Below are positions 45,288 to 54,059 of a DNA stretch of 64,000 nucleotides, piece by piece. Source of the stretch: Sphingomonas sp. (GTDB taxonomy: Bacteria; Pseudomonadota; Alphaproteobacteria; Sphingomonadales; Sphingomonadaceae); the NCBI RefSeq assembly GCF_017744835.1, contig NZ_JAGIAM010000003.1, positions 930,001-994,000 on the forward strand, given 5' to 3'. The position numbers and the translations under genes are program-made. The notes beneath the pieces are model-generated. The model made no database searches. It saw only the letters and a program-made list of their open reading frames with translations, and was not told where the DNA came from. The number at the start of each line of letters is the position of its first letter. The stretch's first letter is position 1.

Positions 45288-45671
45288 ATGCGTGCGTATG
45301 TCTTCCTTCTCGCCGGCGCCGCCCTGGCGCTGACGAGCAGCCCCGCCGAGGCCCAGCGCCGCTGGGTGACCCTCGGCTCCACCACCGTCGGGCTCGGCCT
45401 GGATCACGACTCGATCCGCGTCCGCAATTCCGGCCGCCACCGCCAGGTTCGCCTGTGCGTGTCCCGGAACACGGTGTTCATCAACAGCTATCGCGTCGGC
45501 TTCCTTCGCGGCGGCGAGCAATGGGTCCCGGTGCGCATGCGCCTGCGCCCGGGCACCTGCTCCGCCATCACCAACCTGCGCCGCGCACCGCAGAGCATCC
45601 GGACGGTATGGCTGGATTTCGTGCGGCTACGGCACGGCACCCGCCCCGTCATCCGTTTCGAGGCGCGGTGA
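45288..45671 (+). CDS. Small secreted basic protein
   Basis: 127 residues, signal peptide ending SSPAEAQ. Mature part WVTLGSTTVGLGLDHDSIRVRNSGRHRQVRLCVSRNTVFI with a second cysteine (PGTCSAI) suggests a beta-sandwich with one disulfide; it has some resemblance to the YaaI/DUF2541 group (uncertain). It is very arginine-rich. GGAGGAAAG precedes the ATG. It lies in the stress cluster. Confidence 0.7.
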   Translation: MRAYVFLLAGAALALTSSPAEAQRRWVTLGSTTVGLGLDHDSIRVRNSGRHRQVRLCVSRNTVFINSYRVGFLRGGEQWVPVRMRLRPGTCSAITNLRRAPQSIRTVWLDFVRLRHGTRPVIRFEAR

Positions 45672-45799
45672 CAGCAATGGTCGCGTCGCAATCCGGCGCG
45701 ACCGCATGGACCGCAGCCGAAGCGGGTTTTCCCGGGCGTCCATCGGGCGCCCCGGCTCCCGCTCGCCCTGGGGTCCGCCAACAGAGGGAGAAATGGAAC

Positions 45800-46102
45800 A
45801 TGCGAACTCTCAGGCTTCTGATCGTGGCGGCTGCGATCGTGCTTCCCGCCCAGGCGATGGCCCAGTCCGAGCCGGCGCGTGACGCGCGCGGCTATCCGGT
45901 CACTTCGAATCCGCTTCCGGGCGGGCTGACCGAGACGGTGCGCGCGCCCGACGGGACCGTCACCACGCGCAACGTGCCCCAGGACCTCACGCCCAAGCCG
46001 AGCGCCGGCAATTATCCGCCCTGCACGCGCGAAGTCACCGACGGGTGCCTGCAGGTCCACGAGCGCGGGATGAAGGCCAAGAAGCGCGCCCGCAGGCGCT
46101 GA
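45800..46102 (+). CDS. Small secreted protein, unknown
   Basis: 100 residues. Signal peptide LLIVAAAIVLPAQAMAQ, then a proline- and charge-rich chain (TSNPLPGGLTETVRAPDG, PKPSAGNYPPCTREVTDGCLQ) and a basic tail KAKKRARRR. No family is recognised. Two cysteines could pair. GGGAG lies nine bases upstream of the ATG at 45800. Same orientation as the other small secreted proteins here. Confidence 0.65.
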   Translation: MRTLRLLIVAAAIVLPAQAMAQSEPARDARGYPVTSNPLPGGLTETVRAPDGTVTTRNVPQDLTPKPSAGNYPPCTREVTDGCLQVHERGMKAKKRARRR

Positions 46103-46373
46103 CGCTACCGCTGCCTGCTGGGCACTCCAGAGCCGGGCCTGCAACGCAGCAACGGGCCCCGGCCCGTCTCCGGTCCGCCATGTCCCCCCGAACACCTCGG
46201 CGGGCCGGAGACGGAGCTGCGAGGTCAGCCTTGGAAGGTGCGAAGACAGGGAAATTCCCGATTGCGTACCGCCACAGTTAGGCAATGATGCAAGGGCCAC
46301 CGACAGGCCGGCGCGGTTCCGCGTAAAGGCCGGCACGGACGGCCGGAAAAGCGGGGTTCTGAGCGAGAGGTCT

Positions 46374-47021
46374 ATGTCGAGTCCGACCCGCCGTATCCTG
46401 ATCGTCGACGATCACCAGGCCATGCGCGAAGGGGTGCGCAGCCTCCTCGCCGCGCACGCCAACTGGCAAGTCGTCGGCGAAGCGGCCGACGGACACACCG
46501 CGCTCCGCCTGGCGCGCGAGATGCAGCCCGACATCGCCGTCATCGACTATTCGCTGCCGCTGATGAACGGGCTGGCGCTCACCCGCGTGCTCAAGCACGA
46601 GCTGCCGCGGATCGAGATACTGATCTACACGATGCATGAGCGCGAGGACCTGATCGTCGACGTGCTGCGCGCCGGGGCGCGGGGCTATGTCCTCAAGTCC
46701 GATTCAGGCACCAACCTGGTCGCCGCGGTCGAGGCGCTGGCGCTGCGCAAACCTTATTTCTCGAGCGAGATCTCCGAGACCTTGCTCGACCATTTCGTCC
46801 ACAGCCACGAGGACAGCGGCGCATCGACGCTGACGCTGCGCGAGCGCGAGATCGTCCAGCTGATCGCCGAGGGGAAGATCAACAAGCAGATCGCGCACCT
46901 GCTCGACATCAGCGTCAAGACGGTCGAGACGCACCGCGCGACGGCGATGAACAAGCTCAAGCTGCGCACCACCGCCGAGCTGGTGCGCTACGCCGTGCGC
47001 AACCACATCGTGGAGCCCTGA
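46374..47021 (+). CDS. LuxR/NarL-family response regulator
   Basis: 215 residues. Receiver domain with acidic pocket VDDH (11-14), phospho-acceptor Asp58 (VIDYSLP) and YTMHERED/YVLKSDSG for the conserved Thr and Lys; then a LuxR helix-turn-helix (LTLREREIVQLIAEGKINKQIAHLLDISVKTVETHRATAM). GAGAGG precedes the ATG. It is convergent with a soluble histidine kinase, stops one base apart, which is its likely partner. It probably controls part of the surrounding stress cluster. Confidence 0.92.
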   Translation: MSSPTRRILIVDDHQAMREGVRSLLAAHANWQVVGEAADGHTALRLAREMQPDIAVIDYSLPLMNGLALTRVLKHELPRIEILIYTMHEREDLIVDVLRAGARGYVLKSDSGTNLVAAVEALALRKPYFSSEISETLLDHFVHSHEDSGASTLTLREREIVQLIAEGKINKQIAHLLDISVKTVETHRATAMNKLKLRTTAELVRYAVRNHIVEP

Positions 47022-47022
47022 A

Positions 47023-48216
47023 TCAGCGCGAGCGTCGGCGGCGACGCGGGACCGATGCGCGGACCAGCGTGCCCGGATCGAGTCGGCTGACGCTGAGATC
47101 GCCCGACAGCGCCTCCATCCGCTCGCGCATGCTGGCGAGGCCGACGCCGAGGATGAGCGGCTCCTCGCCATGCACGACGCGGAGCGGAATGCCGACTCCG
47201 TCGTCGCAGATCTCGAGCACCAGCCGCCGCGCCTCGCGCCGCAGCCGTACCGTCACGCACGACGCCTGGGCGTGCTTGAGCACATTGGCGAGCGCCTCCT
47301 GCGCGACGCGGTAGAGCGCCAGCTCGACGTCCGGCGCGCTCTCGACGAAGCCCGCCTCGTCGTGGAACTCGACCTCGAGCCCCGATCGCCGGCCGAAGCC
47401 GCGGATGAAGCTCTCCAGCGCGGACGGGAGACCGCCGCGGTGCAGTTCGGGCGGGTGGAGCACATAGCTCAGCGTGCGGACCTGGTACTGGACCGCGGCG
47501 AGCGCGGTCTCGATCGCGACGAAGGCGGTCTCGAACTCCTGCTCCTGCCGCGCGGTGCGTGCCGATTCGAGCCCGAAGCGGATCAGCGCGAGCTGCTGGA
47601 AGGTCTCGTCGTGGAGCTCGCGCGCGATACGGCGCCGTTCCTCCTCTTCGGCGCGCAGGATCGCCGCCTGCTGCCCGCGCAACAGCGTCTCGCTGGGCGG
47701 CTCGGCGGTCTCGTGGAAGCAGAAGAGGATGTGCGGCTTGGCGCCGATCAGCCGCCGCGCCTGGAGCACCGTGGGTGCCCGGGTGCCCCGCATCGCGATG
47801 TAGCGGTGGACGAAGCTGTGCGTGTCCTGCGCCAGGAGCTGCTCGATTCCGTCGCGGATCGCCTTCTGCCCATGCTCGCTGCACGCGGCGACGCGATAGC
47901 ATTCGGGCAGGTCGCGAAGATGCCCGGAGTCGCGCGCCTCACTTCGGTTGAGCGCTTCGAACCAGGCGCGATTGGCGAAGACCGTGGTGAGCTCCCCGTC
48001 AACCACGCCCATGGGCATCGGCATCAGCTCGATCAGGTTCAGCATGTCGGTTTCGGACCCGATGTGCGGGGAGCGAGCGGGTTGCGCTGGAGCGGCTGCC
48101 GAAAGGATGAGCCCCCGCCAGTCGGCAATATCAGGCATAACCGGGGGGCCAGCGTCGTCACGCCGCGACGGCACCTGCCCCTTTACCTTCACCTCGGCCA
48201 CTCCGTTCCACTCCAT
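47023..48216 (-). CDS. Soluble PAS sensor histidine kinase (HisKA_3 type)
   Basis: 397 residues, no membrane helix. A PAS-like domain (about 58-170) precedes the dimerisation helix RRRIARELHDETFQQLALIRFGLE with phospho-acceptor His202, then a HATPase domain (YRVAQEALANVLKHA, EICDDGVGI, LGVGLASMRERM). This is the NarX/UhpB-type kinase that pairs with LuxR-family regulators, as found next to it. The start at 48216 is an ATG with GGAA before it; M27 is an alternative. The input signal is probably cytoplasmic (redox, light or a small molecule). Confidence 0.9.
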   Translation of the reverse strand: MEWNGVAEVKVKGQVPSRRDDAGPPVMPDIADWRGLILSAAAPAQPARSPHIGSETDMLNLIELMPMPMGVVDGELTTVFANRAWFEALNRSEARDSGHLRDLPECYRVAACSEHGQKAIRDGIEQLLAQDTHSFVHRYIAMRGTRAPTVLQARRLIGAKPHILFCFHETAEPPSETLLRGQQAAILRAEEEERRRIARELHDETFQQLALIRFGLESARTARQEQEFETAFVAIETALAAVQYQVRTLSYVLHPPELHRGGLPSALESFIRGFGRRSGLEVEFHDEAGFVESAPDVELALYRVAQEALANVLKHAQASCVTVRLRREARRLVLEICDDGVGIPLRVVHGEEPLILGVGLASMRERMEALSGDLSVSRLDPGTLVRASVPRRRRRSR

Positions 48217-48685
48217 GTTTCCGGAAGGTCAAAATAGATCTTCCACCGGGAAAATGGGCCACCTGTTGAACAAGAGTCGATTTGTTGAACATACACTCTC
48301 AATATCGGCCTGTCTTCATGAAAGCGCTCAATCGCACCAGCGGGGCAAATCAATTCCGCGCGTTAGGGCCGGACTTTCACGAATCCATCGATCCAACCGC
48401 ATCACTATTACAGCGCGTAAGGCGTTCGTTACGGATCCGTACTGGGTACAACTCTGTATAACTCCTACAATCTGGAACGAGATGCGGGGCATCTTGCGGA
48501 GGGATCAGCATCCGCGCGGCAGGGGGTTTGCCCCGGTATTTCTCAGGGAGCGACCGGGGGGTTCCTAGGGATAGCCACCGATGGAGCGCCCCTGCCCGCT
48601 CGTTTAGACCTTCTGGGGCTGCGTCGCCTCGGCTTGCCTCCGACGAAGCGCCTTTCCATTCGCCCTTCACGGAAGGAATAGGAAG
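48217..48685. other. 469-base non-coding gap upstream of the kinase gene
   Basis: No gene is supported here. Two identical nonamers TGTTGAACA (48264-48272 and 48283-48291) lie 48-75 bases upstream of the kinase start, on the promoter side. The middle (about 48400-48470) is AT-richer, with GTATAAC near 48455, and the right end has short GC-rich palindromic stretches. Start signals for the secreted protein at 48686 are probably in the right end. Confidence 0.45.
48264..48291. promoter_or_regulatory. TGTTGAACA direct repeat upstream of the kinase gene
   Basis: Two exact copies of TGTTGAACA with starts 19 bases apart (just under two helical turns). Each half is near-palindromic (TGTTNAACA). Possible regulator site for the histidine-kinase promoter on the minus strand. 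Confidence 0.4.
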
Positions 48686-49039
48686 ATGAACCTCAGTCGT
48701 GCAGTTGCCTGGTCCGCCCCGATCCTGTTGAGCCTCACGGTGCTGGCCACGCCCGCAGCGGCCCAGGGCCGTTCCTCCCTCGACGCCGCGCTGCTCGCGC
48801 AGCTCGACGGGCCGACCCGCGCCGAAGTCGAGCGGCGTGCCGTCGCCGGCAATACCGTCTCGAACGTCGTGGGCACCATTCTGCTCAACAACTATTACAA
48901 GACCGGGGCCCGCCATCCGGGGCGCGCGCTGACCGTCGTCGCGGTCGACTTCCCCCGCGGCACGGTGGTGCTGCGCCGGGCGGCGAACGTGTTCGAAGTG
49001 GTACGCTTCGACCCGCGGACGCTGCGCATCCTTCGCTGA
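48686..49039 (+). CDS. Small secreted protein, unknown
   Basis: 117 residues with a signal peptide (APILLSLTVLATPAAAQ). The mature part LDAALLAQLDGPTRAEVERRAVAGNTVSNVVGTILLNNYY, then RALTVVAVDFPRGTVVLRR, combines a helix and a beta segment. No named family recognised. GGAAGGAATAGGAAG precedes the ATG. It is the last plus-strand gene before the pectin locus, convergent with a TonB-dependent receptor. Confidence 0.7.
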   Translation: MNLSRAVAWSAPILLSLTVLATPAAAQGRSSLDAALLAQLDGPTRAEVERRAVAGNTVSNVVGTILLNNYYKTGARHPGRALTVVAVDFPRGTVVLRRAANVFEVVRFDPRTLRILR

Positions 49040-49078
49040 CGCCTTCCTCCCTGCCCGGCCCCGCATGCGGGGTCGGGC

Positions 49079-49115
49079 AAAAAAAGGCCCGGCCCCCGCT
49101 GGCGGGAACCGGGCC
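49079..49115 (-). terminator. Terminator of the pectate lyase-TonB receptor operon
   Basis: On the minus strand a GC-rich stem GGCCCGGTTCCCGC / GCGGGGGCCGGGCC (49086-49115) is followed by seven T (49079-49085). It lies 25 bases after the receptor stop. A second palindrome (49052-49079) stands on the other side of the T-run and may stop the plus-strand gene. Confidence 0.85.
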
Positions 49116-49139
49116 ATAGGGCCGGGAGGGGGCCCGAGC

Positions 49140-52100
49140 TCAGAAGGTCGCGATCACGCCCGCGTAATAGGTGCGACCCGAGTAATAGGTATCGAAGATG
49201 TACGGCGTACCGCCGCCGATCGTCCGGTACGTATCGGGCGTGAAGCGCGACATGCTGTCGTTGAGGAGATTCTTCCCCTCGACGAACAGCTGGAACATGT
49301 CGCTCAGCCGATAGGACGCGCGCGCGTCGAGCGAGTTGGTCGAGTCCTTGAAGATCGGAGTCACGACCTTGTAGTAGGAGGTGGTGTTCGTCCCGCTGAC
49401 GCCCGGCGTCGTGGGCGTGCGGTTGAGACTCGATGCCTCGGTCCGGTCATAGTAGATGTCGCGCGCCTGATAGGCGACGCGCGCGTTGAGCCGCCCGTCG
49501 TCGTACCAGAAATTGACGTTGTAATAATAGCTCGACTCGGCCTTGGGCGGCAGCGCCGTGCCGGTTAGCGGGTCGATCGCGGTGTTCTGCTCGTTCGACT
49601 TGGTGTACGAATAATTGAAGCCGCCACCGGTGTGCTTGAAGATCCAGGGCAGGAACGTGAATGCGGTGCGCCCCGCGATCTCATAGCCGCGCGTGCGCAG
49701 CCCGCTCGGCCCGTCCTGATAGGTGTCGACTTCATATTCGTCGCCGCCGAGCTCGTAATTGCCGAAGCTCACGCTTTCCGGGCGACCCGACCGCACGTTG
49801 ATCTGATAGACCGCCGCGCTGAGCTGGGTGTCGCGGTTGGGATACCATTCGAGCGACAGGTTCTGCGTCAGCGCGCCATAGCCCTTGAGCTCGGGGTTGC
49901 CGATCCGGCCCGAGCAGCGGTTGACGAAGCTGGTCATGATCCCGCTCGCCTCATCGGCATCGTCGGTGGCGGGATCGCCGTCGTCGATCGCGCCGGGATG
50001 CGATGCGAGGAACGCCTCGAGCGCCGCGCGATCCGCCTCGTTGACCTTGCCGCAGTTCACTGTCGCATTGCCGGTCAGCTGGAGAATGCTCGGGCGAGCG
50101 CGCTGCAGCCCGATCGAGTAGCGCAGGCCCAGCACGCCATCGACCGGCCATAGCGCGAGGTTGAGGCTGGGCAGCCAGTCCTCGCTGGTCCGGTCCACCT
50201 GGCCGATCTCTCGACGAATGAAGTTGTTCTGGATCGTGTAGGTCGGCAGCCCGTTGGCGTCGGTGCCGGCGATCGCGACGCGGTCGCTGAAGTCGATCAC
50301 GGGCTGCGCGTGCACCGTGACCTTCTGGTAGCGCACGCCGGCATTGCCGATCAGCGTCATGCCCAGGATCGGCTGCTCGAAGTCGATCATCGCGTAGGCG
50401 GAGGTGCTGATCTCCGACGTCTTGTACGTCGGCCGGGTATAGGTCTTCCCGTCCGACGCGATGCATTCGTACAGGCAGTCGAGGTTCATGTCGCTGAGGT
50501 CGGCGTATTTGCCCAGCGTGTTCCAGAACTTGTCGAAATCATAGCCCATCCACGAGTTCAGCAGGTTGCCGCGATCGGGCAGGCCGCTGAAGAAGTTCGC
50601 GCCCGGGAGCCGCATCAGGCTGTTGTTGATGACCTCCTGATACTGCGCCTCGGTCAGCGTATGGACCTTGTAGAGCAGCTCGGTGGTGTTAGCCGCCGTG
50701 TTGCGGCGCGTCTCGCCGAACTGGCAGGGCGCGCTCGCGGGAGCCAGCGCCGGCGAGCAGAACTGGATGAGGTCCAGGCTTCGCGCGTGGGCGAGAGTCA
50801 CGCCCGGCGCGATCTGGAAGCCGTTGTAGCGATACGCGGTGTTGAAGTATTTGCGGCGCTGGGCACCGAACTTGAGCGACTTGAGCGGCCCGAAATCGTC
50901 GAACTCGCGCGTCACGTCGAGCTGGTAGTTCCACTCGCTCGAGCGATTGTCCTCGGGCGTATATTCGAGCTGCGAGTTGGCGCTGATCCCGTTGGCGCCG
51001 ACCTGCGGATAATAGGCCGCCGGACTCGAGAGATCGACGCTGCTCGGCGGCGCGAAGGTCCACAGGCCGTTCTCGGGGATCATCGAGAAGGAGGCGGACG
51101 GAAGCGCGGCGTTGAAGCTGAACGCCCGGTCCTCGCGCGAGGCCTTGGCGAGGCTGTACTGGACGCGCGCCTTGGTCGTCCACTTGCCCAGGAACAGGTC
51201 GACGCCGGCCTGGGTGTAATATTGCGCGGTGTTGCGATAGATGTCGCGGACCTGGTTCGTCCAGTTGAGCGAGCCCACCGTGCCAACGCCGGTGCCGCGC
51301 ACCATGTCGTAGCTGGTGACATAGTGGTTCTCGTTCACCACTGCGTTGGTGATGTTCGAGGCGAGCACGCCGCTCGCATTGGTCGATCCCGTCGGGCTGG
51401 CGATGCTGAGGTTATAGTCCTGCGAGCTGTAGTGGCGGATGTTCGGATTGTACGAGACGAACATCGACACGCGGTCGTCGGGCTTCCAGTCCGCCCGGAT
51501 CTGCGCCGAGAAGCGCTCGTCGCCACGCACGCCGCGGCCGAAGCGCGGCAATGTCGGCACGAAGTCTTCCCACTGCGCATAGCAGTTGAGCCTGCTGTTG
51601 ATTCCGGTCGTCGGCAGCGCAGCGCAACCCGCCTTGGTCGTCACCGCCGCGGCGATCGGATCATAGGGCGTGGTGAAGCTCTTCTCGGGCGAATTATCCA
51701 GGTCGCCCATCGGGACGTAGCCCGACTGCTTGTCCGAGACGCGCGCGAAGTCGGTCGTGGTCCGCTGGTTCTCGTAGGTCGCGTTGAGCAGGATGCCGAA
51801 GGTGTCGTTGAAAAATTTGTGCGCGGCGATCGCGTTGATGCGCGGCGTCACTCGGTCCGACAGCGTGTTGTACTGGCCCTGCAGGTTGAGCCGGTAGAAG
51901 GGCTTCTTGAAGTCGAGCGCGGTGCGCTGCTCGATCCGCACCGTGCCGCCCACGCCGCCCGGCGTCATGTCGGCAGTCTGGCCCTTGACCACGTCGACGC
52001 TCTTGATGAGGTCCGACGACAGGTCGCCGATACCGACCGCGCGGCCGCCCTGGTCGCCGTTGGTCGGCAGCGCGGTCATTCCGTCCACTTCGACGCGGAT

Positions 52101-52475
52101 CAGGTCGGCCGCCTGGCCGCGGATGGTGAAGCCGCCCTGCTGGCCCGCGTCGTCGACGTCGAGCGCCACGCCGGCGATGCGCGCGATCGCCTCGGCCGCG
52201 CTCTTGTCGGGGAACTGGCCGACGTCGTCCGCGACGATCGAGTCCTGCGCGGTCGCGGCGCGCTTCTTGCGCTGAATCGCGGACTGTTCGGCCTGGCGGA
52301 CGCCGGTGACGATCAGTTCCTGCTCGTCTCCCGGCGCCGCCTGCGTGGCACCGGTGTCAGGCTGCGACGGCGTGCCCTGCGCCCGTGCCTGCCCCGCCCA
52401 GCTCGACGCCACCGCCAGGGTAGCGATCGAGGCGCCCAGCATGAATCTCTTGGTAACCCCCGTTACTTTCTGCAT
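49140..52475 (-). CDS. TonB-dependent receptor (pectin locus, first)
   Basis: 1111 residues. Signal peptide (IATLAVASSWAGQARAQ), TonB box ELIVTGV, plug domain (about 75-200: EAIARIAGVALDVDDAGQQ, VDGMTALPT, SVDVVKGQTADMTPGGVGGTV) and a long beta-barrel ending in a terminal aromatic (YYAGVIATF). It imports large substrates across the outer membrane using the TonB system. AGGAG precedes the ATG. It is transcribed 78 bases after a pectate lyase gene in the same direction, so it probably imports oligogalacturonides released by that enzyme. Confidence 0.92.
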   Translation of the reverse strand: MQKVTGVTKRFMLGASIATLAVASSWAGQARAQGTPSQPDTGATQAAPGDEQELIVTGVRQAEQSAIQRKKRAATAQDSIVADDVGQFPDKSAAEAIARIAGVALDVDDAGQQGGFTIRGQAADLIRVEVDGMTALPTNGDQGGRAVGIGDLSSDLIKSVDVVKGQTADMTPGGVGGTVRIEQRTALDFKKPFYRLNLQGQYNTLSDRVTPRINAIAAHKFFNDTFGILLNATYENQRTTTDFARVSDKQSGYVPMGDLDNSPEKSFTTPYDPIAAAVTTKAGCAALPTTGINSRLNCYAQWEDFVPTLPRFGRGVRGDERFSAQIRADWKPDDRVSMFVSYNPNIRHYSSQDYNLSIASPTGSTNASGVLASNITNAVVNENHYVTSYDMVRGTGVGTVGSLNWTNQVRDIYRNTAQYYTQAGVDLFLGKWTTKARVQYSLAKASREDRAFSFNAALPSASFSMIPENGLWTFAPPSSVDLSSPAAYYPQVGANGISANSQLEYTPEDNRSSEWNYQLDVTREFDDFGPLKSLKFGAQRRKYFNTAYRYNGFQIAPGVTLAHARSLDLIQFCSPALAPASAPCQFGETRRNTAANTTELLYKVHTLTEAQYQEVINNSLMRLPGANFFSGLPDRGNLLNSWMGYDFDKFWNTLGKYADLSDMNLDCLYECIASDGKTYTRPTYKTSEISTSAYAMIDFEQPILGMTLIGNAGVRYQKVTVHAQPVIDFSDRVAIAGTDANGLPTYTIQNNFIRREIGQVDRTSEDWLPSLNLALWPVDGVLGLRYSIGLQRARPSILQLTGNATVNCGKVNEADRAALEAFLASHPGAIDDGDPATDDADEASGIMTSFVNRCSGRIGNPELKGYGALTQNLSLEWYPNRDTQLSAAVYQINVRSGRPESVSFGNYELGGDEYEVDTYQDGPSGLRTRGYEIAGRTAFTFLPWIFKHTGGGFNYSYTKSNEQNTAIDPLTGTALPPKAESSYYYNVNFWYDDGRLNARVAYQARDIYYDRTEASSLNRTPTTPGVSGTNTTSYYKVVTPIFKDSTNSLDARASYRLSDMFQLFVEGKNLLNDSMSRFTPDTYRTIGGGTPYIFDTYYSGRTYYAGVIATF

Positions 52476-52553
52476 TTTCCTCTCCTTTTGGTGGGCGCCG
52501 ATTCATTGCCGGCGCCCTGAAATTTTCTTGTATTTTGGTGCCGCGGCCGCGGT

Positions 52554-53855
52554 TCAGCCCGCCGCTGACGACTTGCGCCACTCGGCGTAGCGATCGAGGG
52601 CGCGCTGGGGCACGGTGACCCACCAGCTGTAGCCGTTGCGCCGTCCCTCCGAGAGATCGTTGACGTCGTCGTGGATCGTCCGGTCCTTGTCCCCGAAGAT
52701 CGGCTTGCCGGTGACGATGTCGTAGTTGCGCGACCAGAGCGGCCCTGCCCCCGGCTGGGGGATCAGCTTGCGGCCCTGGGGCGTGCGCGTGAAGGCATAG
52801 CCCGTGACCGCAGCCGACTTGAGCCATGCCACGCCGGCTTCGACCGCGGCGCGGACCTCTGGCGTCTGGTGCTGCTGGCGCATCAGGAAGATGAGCACGT
52901 CGGTGGTCTCCGCGCTCGCGACCGAGCGGGGCTCGTAGTTGCGCGCCGAGATCGGCTCGAGCGTCAGCGGATCGACCTGCTGCGGCCAGCCGGTGAGCTG
53001 CCCGCCGCGCTTCACCTGCGCGGCCAGGATCAGCTTCAGCGCCTCCTCGACGGCCGCCGCGCTCTGGCGGCGCAGTTGGCCGGGGACGAACCGGTAGACC
53101 GGGTCGCGCGCCACGTCGTCGAGCAGCATCGACACCTCCGACATGGCATCGTCGTTGAAGGTGATTCCATCGTGGAACCCGCCCTCCAGCGGCCAGATCT
53201 GCGGCCAGCCGCCGTTGGGATATTGCGCGGCCAGCAGATAGCGCACGCCCTGGATGATCGACTCGCGATAGGGCTCGCCGGCCTCGCCGGGCAGTACCTT
53301 CGCCATGCGGGTTAGATAGCGCATCTCGGTGATCGTCGCGCCGTTGTCCATGGTGCCGACGAAGGTCCAGAAGCGGTCATAGGGCGCGTCGAAGTTCCAT
53401 GGGTCCTGCGCCATGGTCTCGGCGTCGTTCGAGAAGCGCTGGCCGGGAAGCCGCGCGGGGCCGGCGCGGTTCTGGTTCTTGCTCCAGCCGCCCGCGGGCG
53501 TCTGGAAGCTCAGGATCGTGTCGGCGACATGCCGGGCCTCGGCGGTGCGGTACCAGGCGTCCGGCTTGTCGGTGGGCATGTTGTACGAGCCGGGGCCGAC
53601 GGCCTGGGGCGGCGGCGGCGCGGGCTGGCCGGGCTTGAGCTCGGCCGCGAGCGCGGCGCGATCGGCGAGGTGCTGCGCCTGCGAGCGCTTGAGATAGGCG
53701 AGCCACGGCGCCTGCTGGGCGTCGGGCAGGGTCGAGATACGGCCTTCGGTAAGGGGCAGCGCCGGCTGGTTGATCCCGATCACGCCCGCTGCGACCGGCA
53801 ATGCCGTAAGGCCGGTGCACGCCACCAGCAACGCCACGAGATACGCCTTTCTCAT
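52554..53855 (-). CDS. pelA: Secreted pectate lyase, family PL10
   Basis: 433 residues with a signal peptide. It cleaves polygalacturonan by beta-elimination. PL10 signatures are visible: GGWSKNQN, TMDNGATITEMRYLTRM (calcium/substrate-site acidic and arginine residues), PNGGWPQIWP, FNDDAMSEVSMLLDDV and ARNYEPRSVASAETTD, containing the presumed catalytic arginine. The start is MRKAYLVA at 53855 with GGAG upstream. It leads the receptor operon. A palindrome with ATGACACCGGT lies 41 bases upstream of the ATG. Confidence 0.9.
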   Translation of the reverse strand: MRKAYLVALLVACTGLTALPVAAGVIGINQPALPLTEGRISTLPDAQQAPWLAYLKRSQAQHLADRAALAAELKPGQPAPPPPQAVGPGSYNMPTDKPDAWYRTAEARHVADTILSFQTPAGGWSKNQNRAGPARLPGQRFSNDAETMAQDPWNFDAPYDRFWTFVGTMDNGATITEMRYLTRMAKVLPGEAGEPYRESIIQGVRYLLAAQYPNGGWPQIWPLEGGFHDGITFNDDAMSEVSMLLDDVARDPVYRFVPGQLRRQSAAAVEEALKLILAAQVKRGGQLTGWPQQVDPLTLEPISARNYEPRSVASAETTDVLIFLMRQQHQTPEVRAAVEAGVAWLKSAAVTGYAFTRTPQGRKLIPQPGAGPLWSRNYDIVTGKPIFGDKDRTIHDDVNDLSEGRRNGYSWWVTVPQRALDRYAEWRKSSAAG

Positions 53856-53895
53856 CCGCTCCACTTCCTTTTCGTTCGATTCTGCGCGCCCGCCC

Positions 53896-53909
53896 ATGAC
53901 ACCGGTTTC
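53896..53909. promoter_or_regulatory. ATGACACCGGTTTC operator-like site upstream of pelA
   Basis: ATGACACCGGT, identical over 11 bases to the site at 57813-57828, with TTC following. It has an ACCGGT centre like LacI-family operators. It lies in the divergent gap between pelA and the broken secreted-protein gene and could control both. Confidence 0.55.
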
Positions 53910-54003
53910 TGATCAGCGCGCGGCAATTTGCCCCCTTGCCACATTCCCATTATGCGGGACTATGTTCTAAATAGCACTATACGATCATTTGTAAAAGAGG
54001 CAT

Positions 54004-54025
54004 TCACACGTAAAAATTCGTGTGA
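54004..54025. promoter_or_regulatory. TCACACG-N8-CGTGTGA inverted repeat
   Basis: Perfect 7-bp arms around an AT spacer, 35 bases before the start of the gene at 54060, in the same divergent gap. Either an operator for that gene or an mRNA leader hairpin. Confidence 0.5.
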
Positions 54026-54059
54026 TTCGCACGGCTCGGGCGGGACGCAAGGAAAGAGG

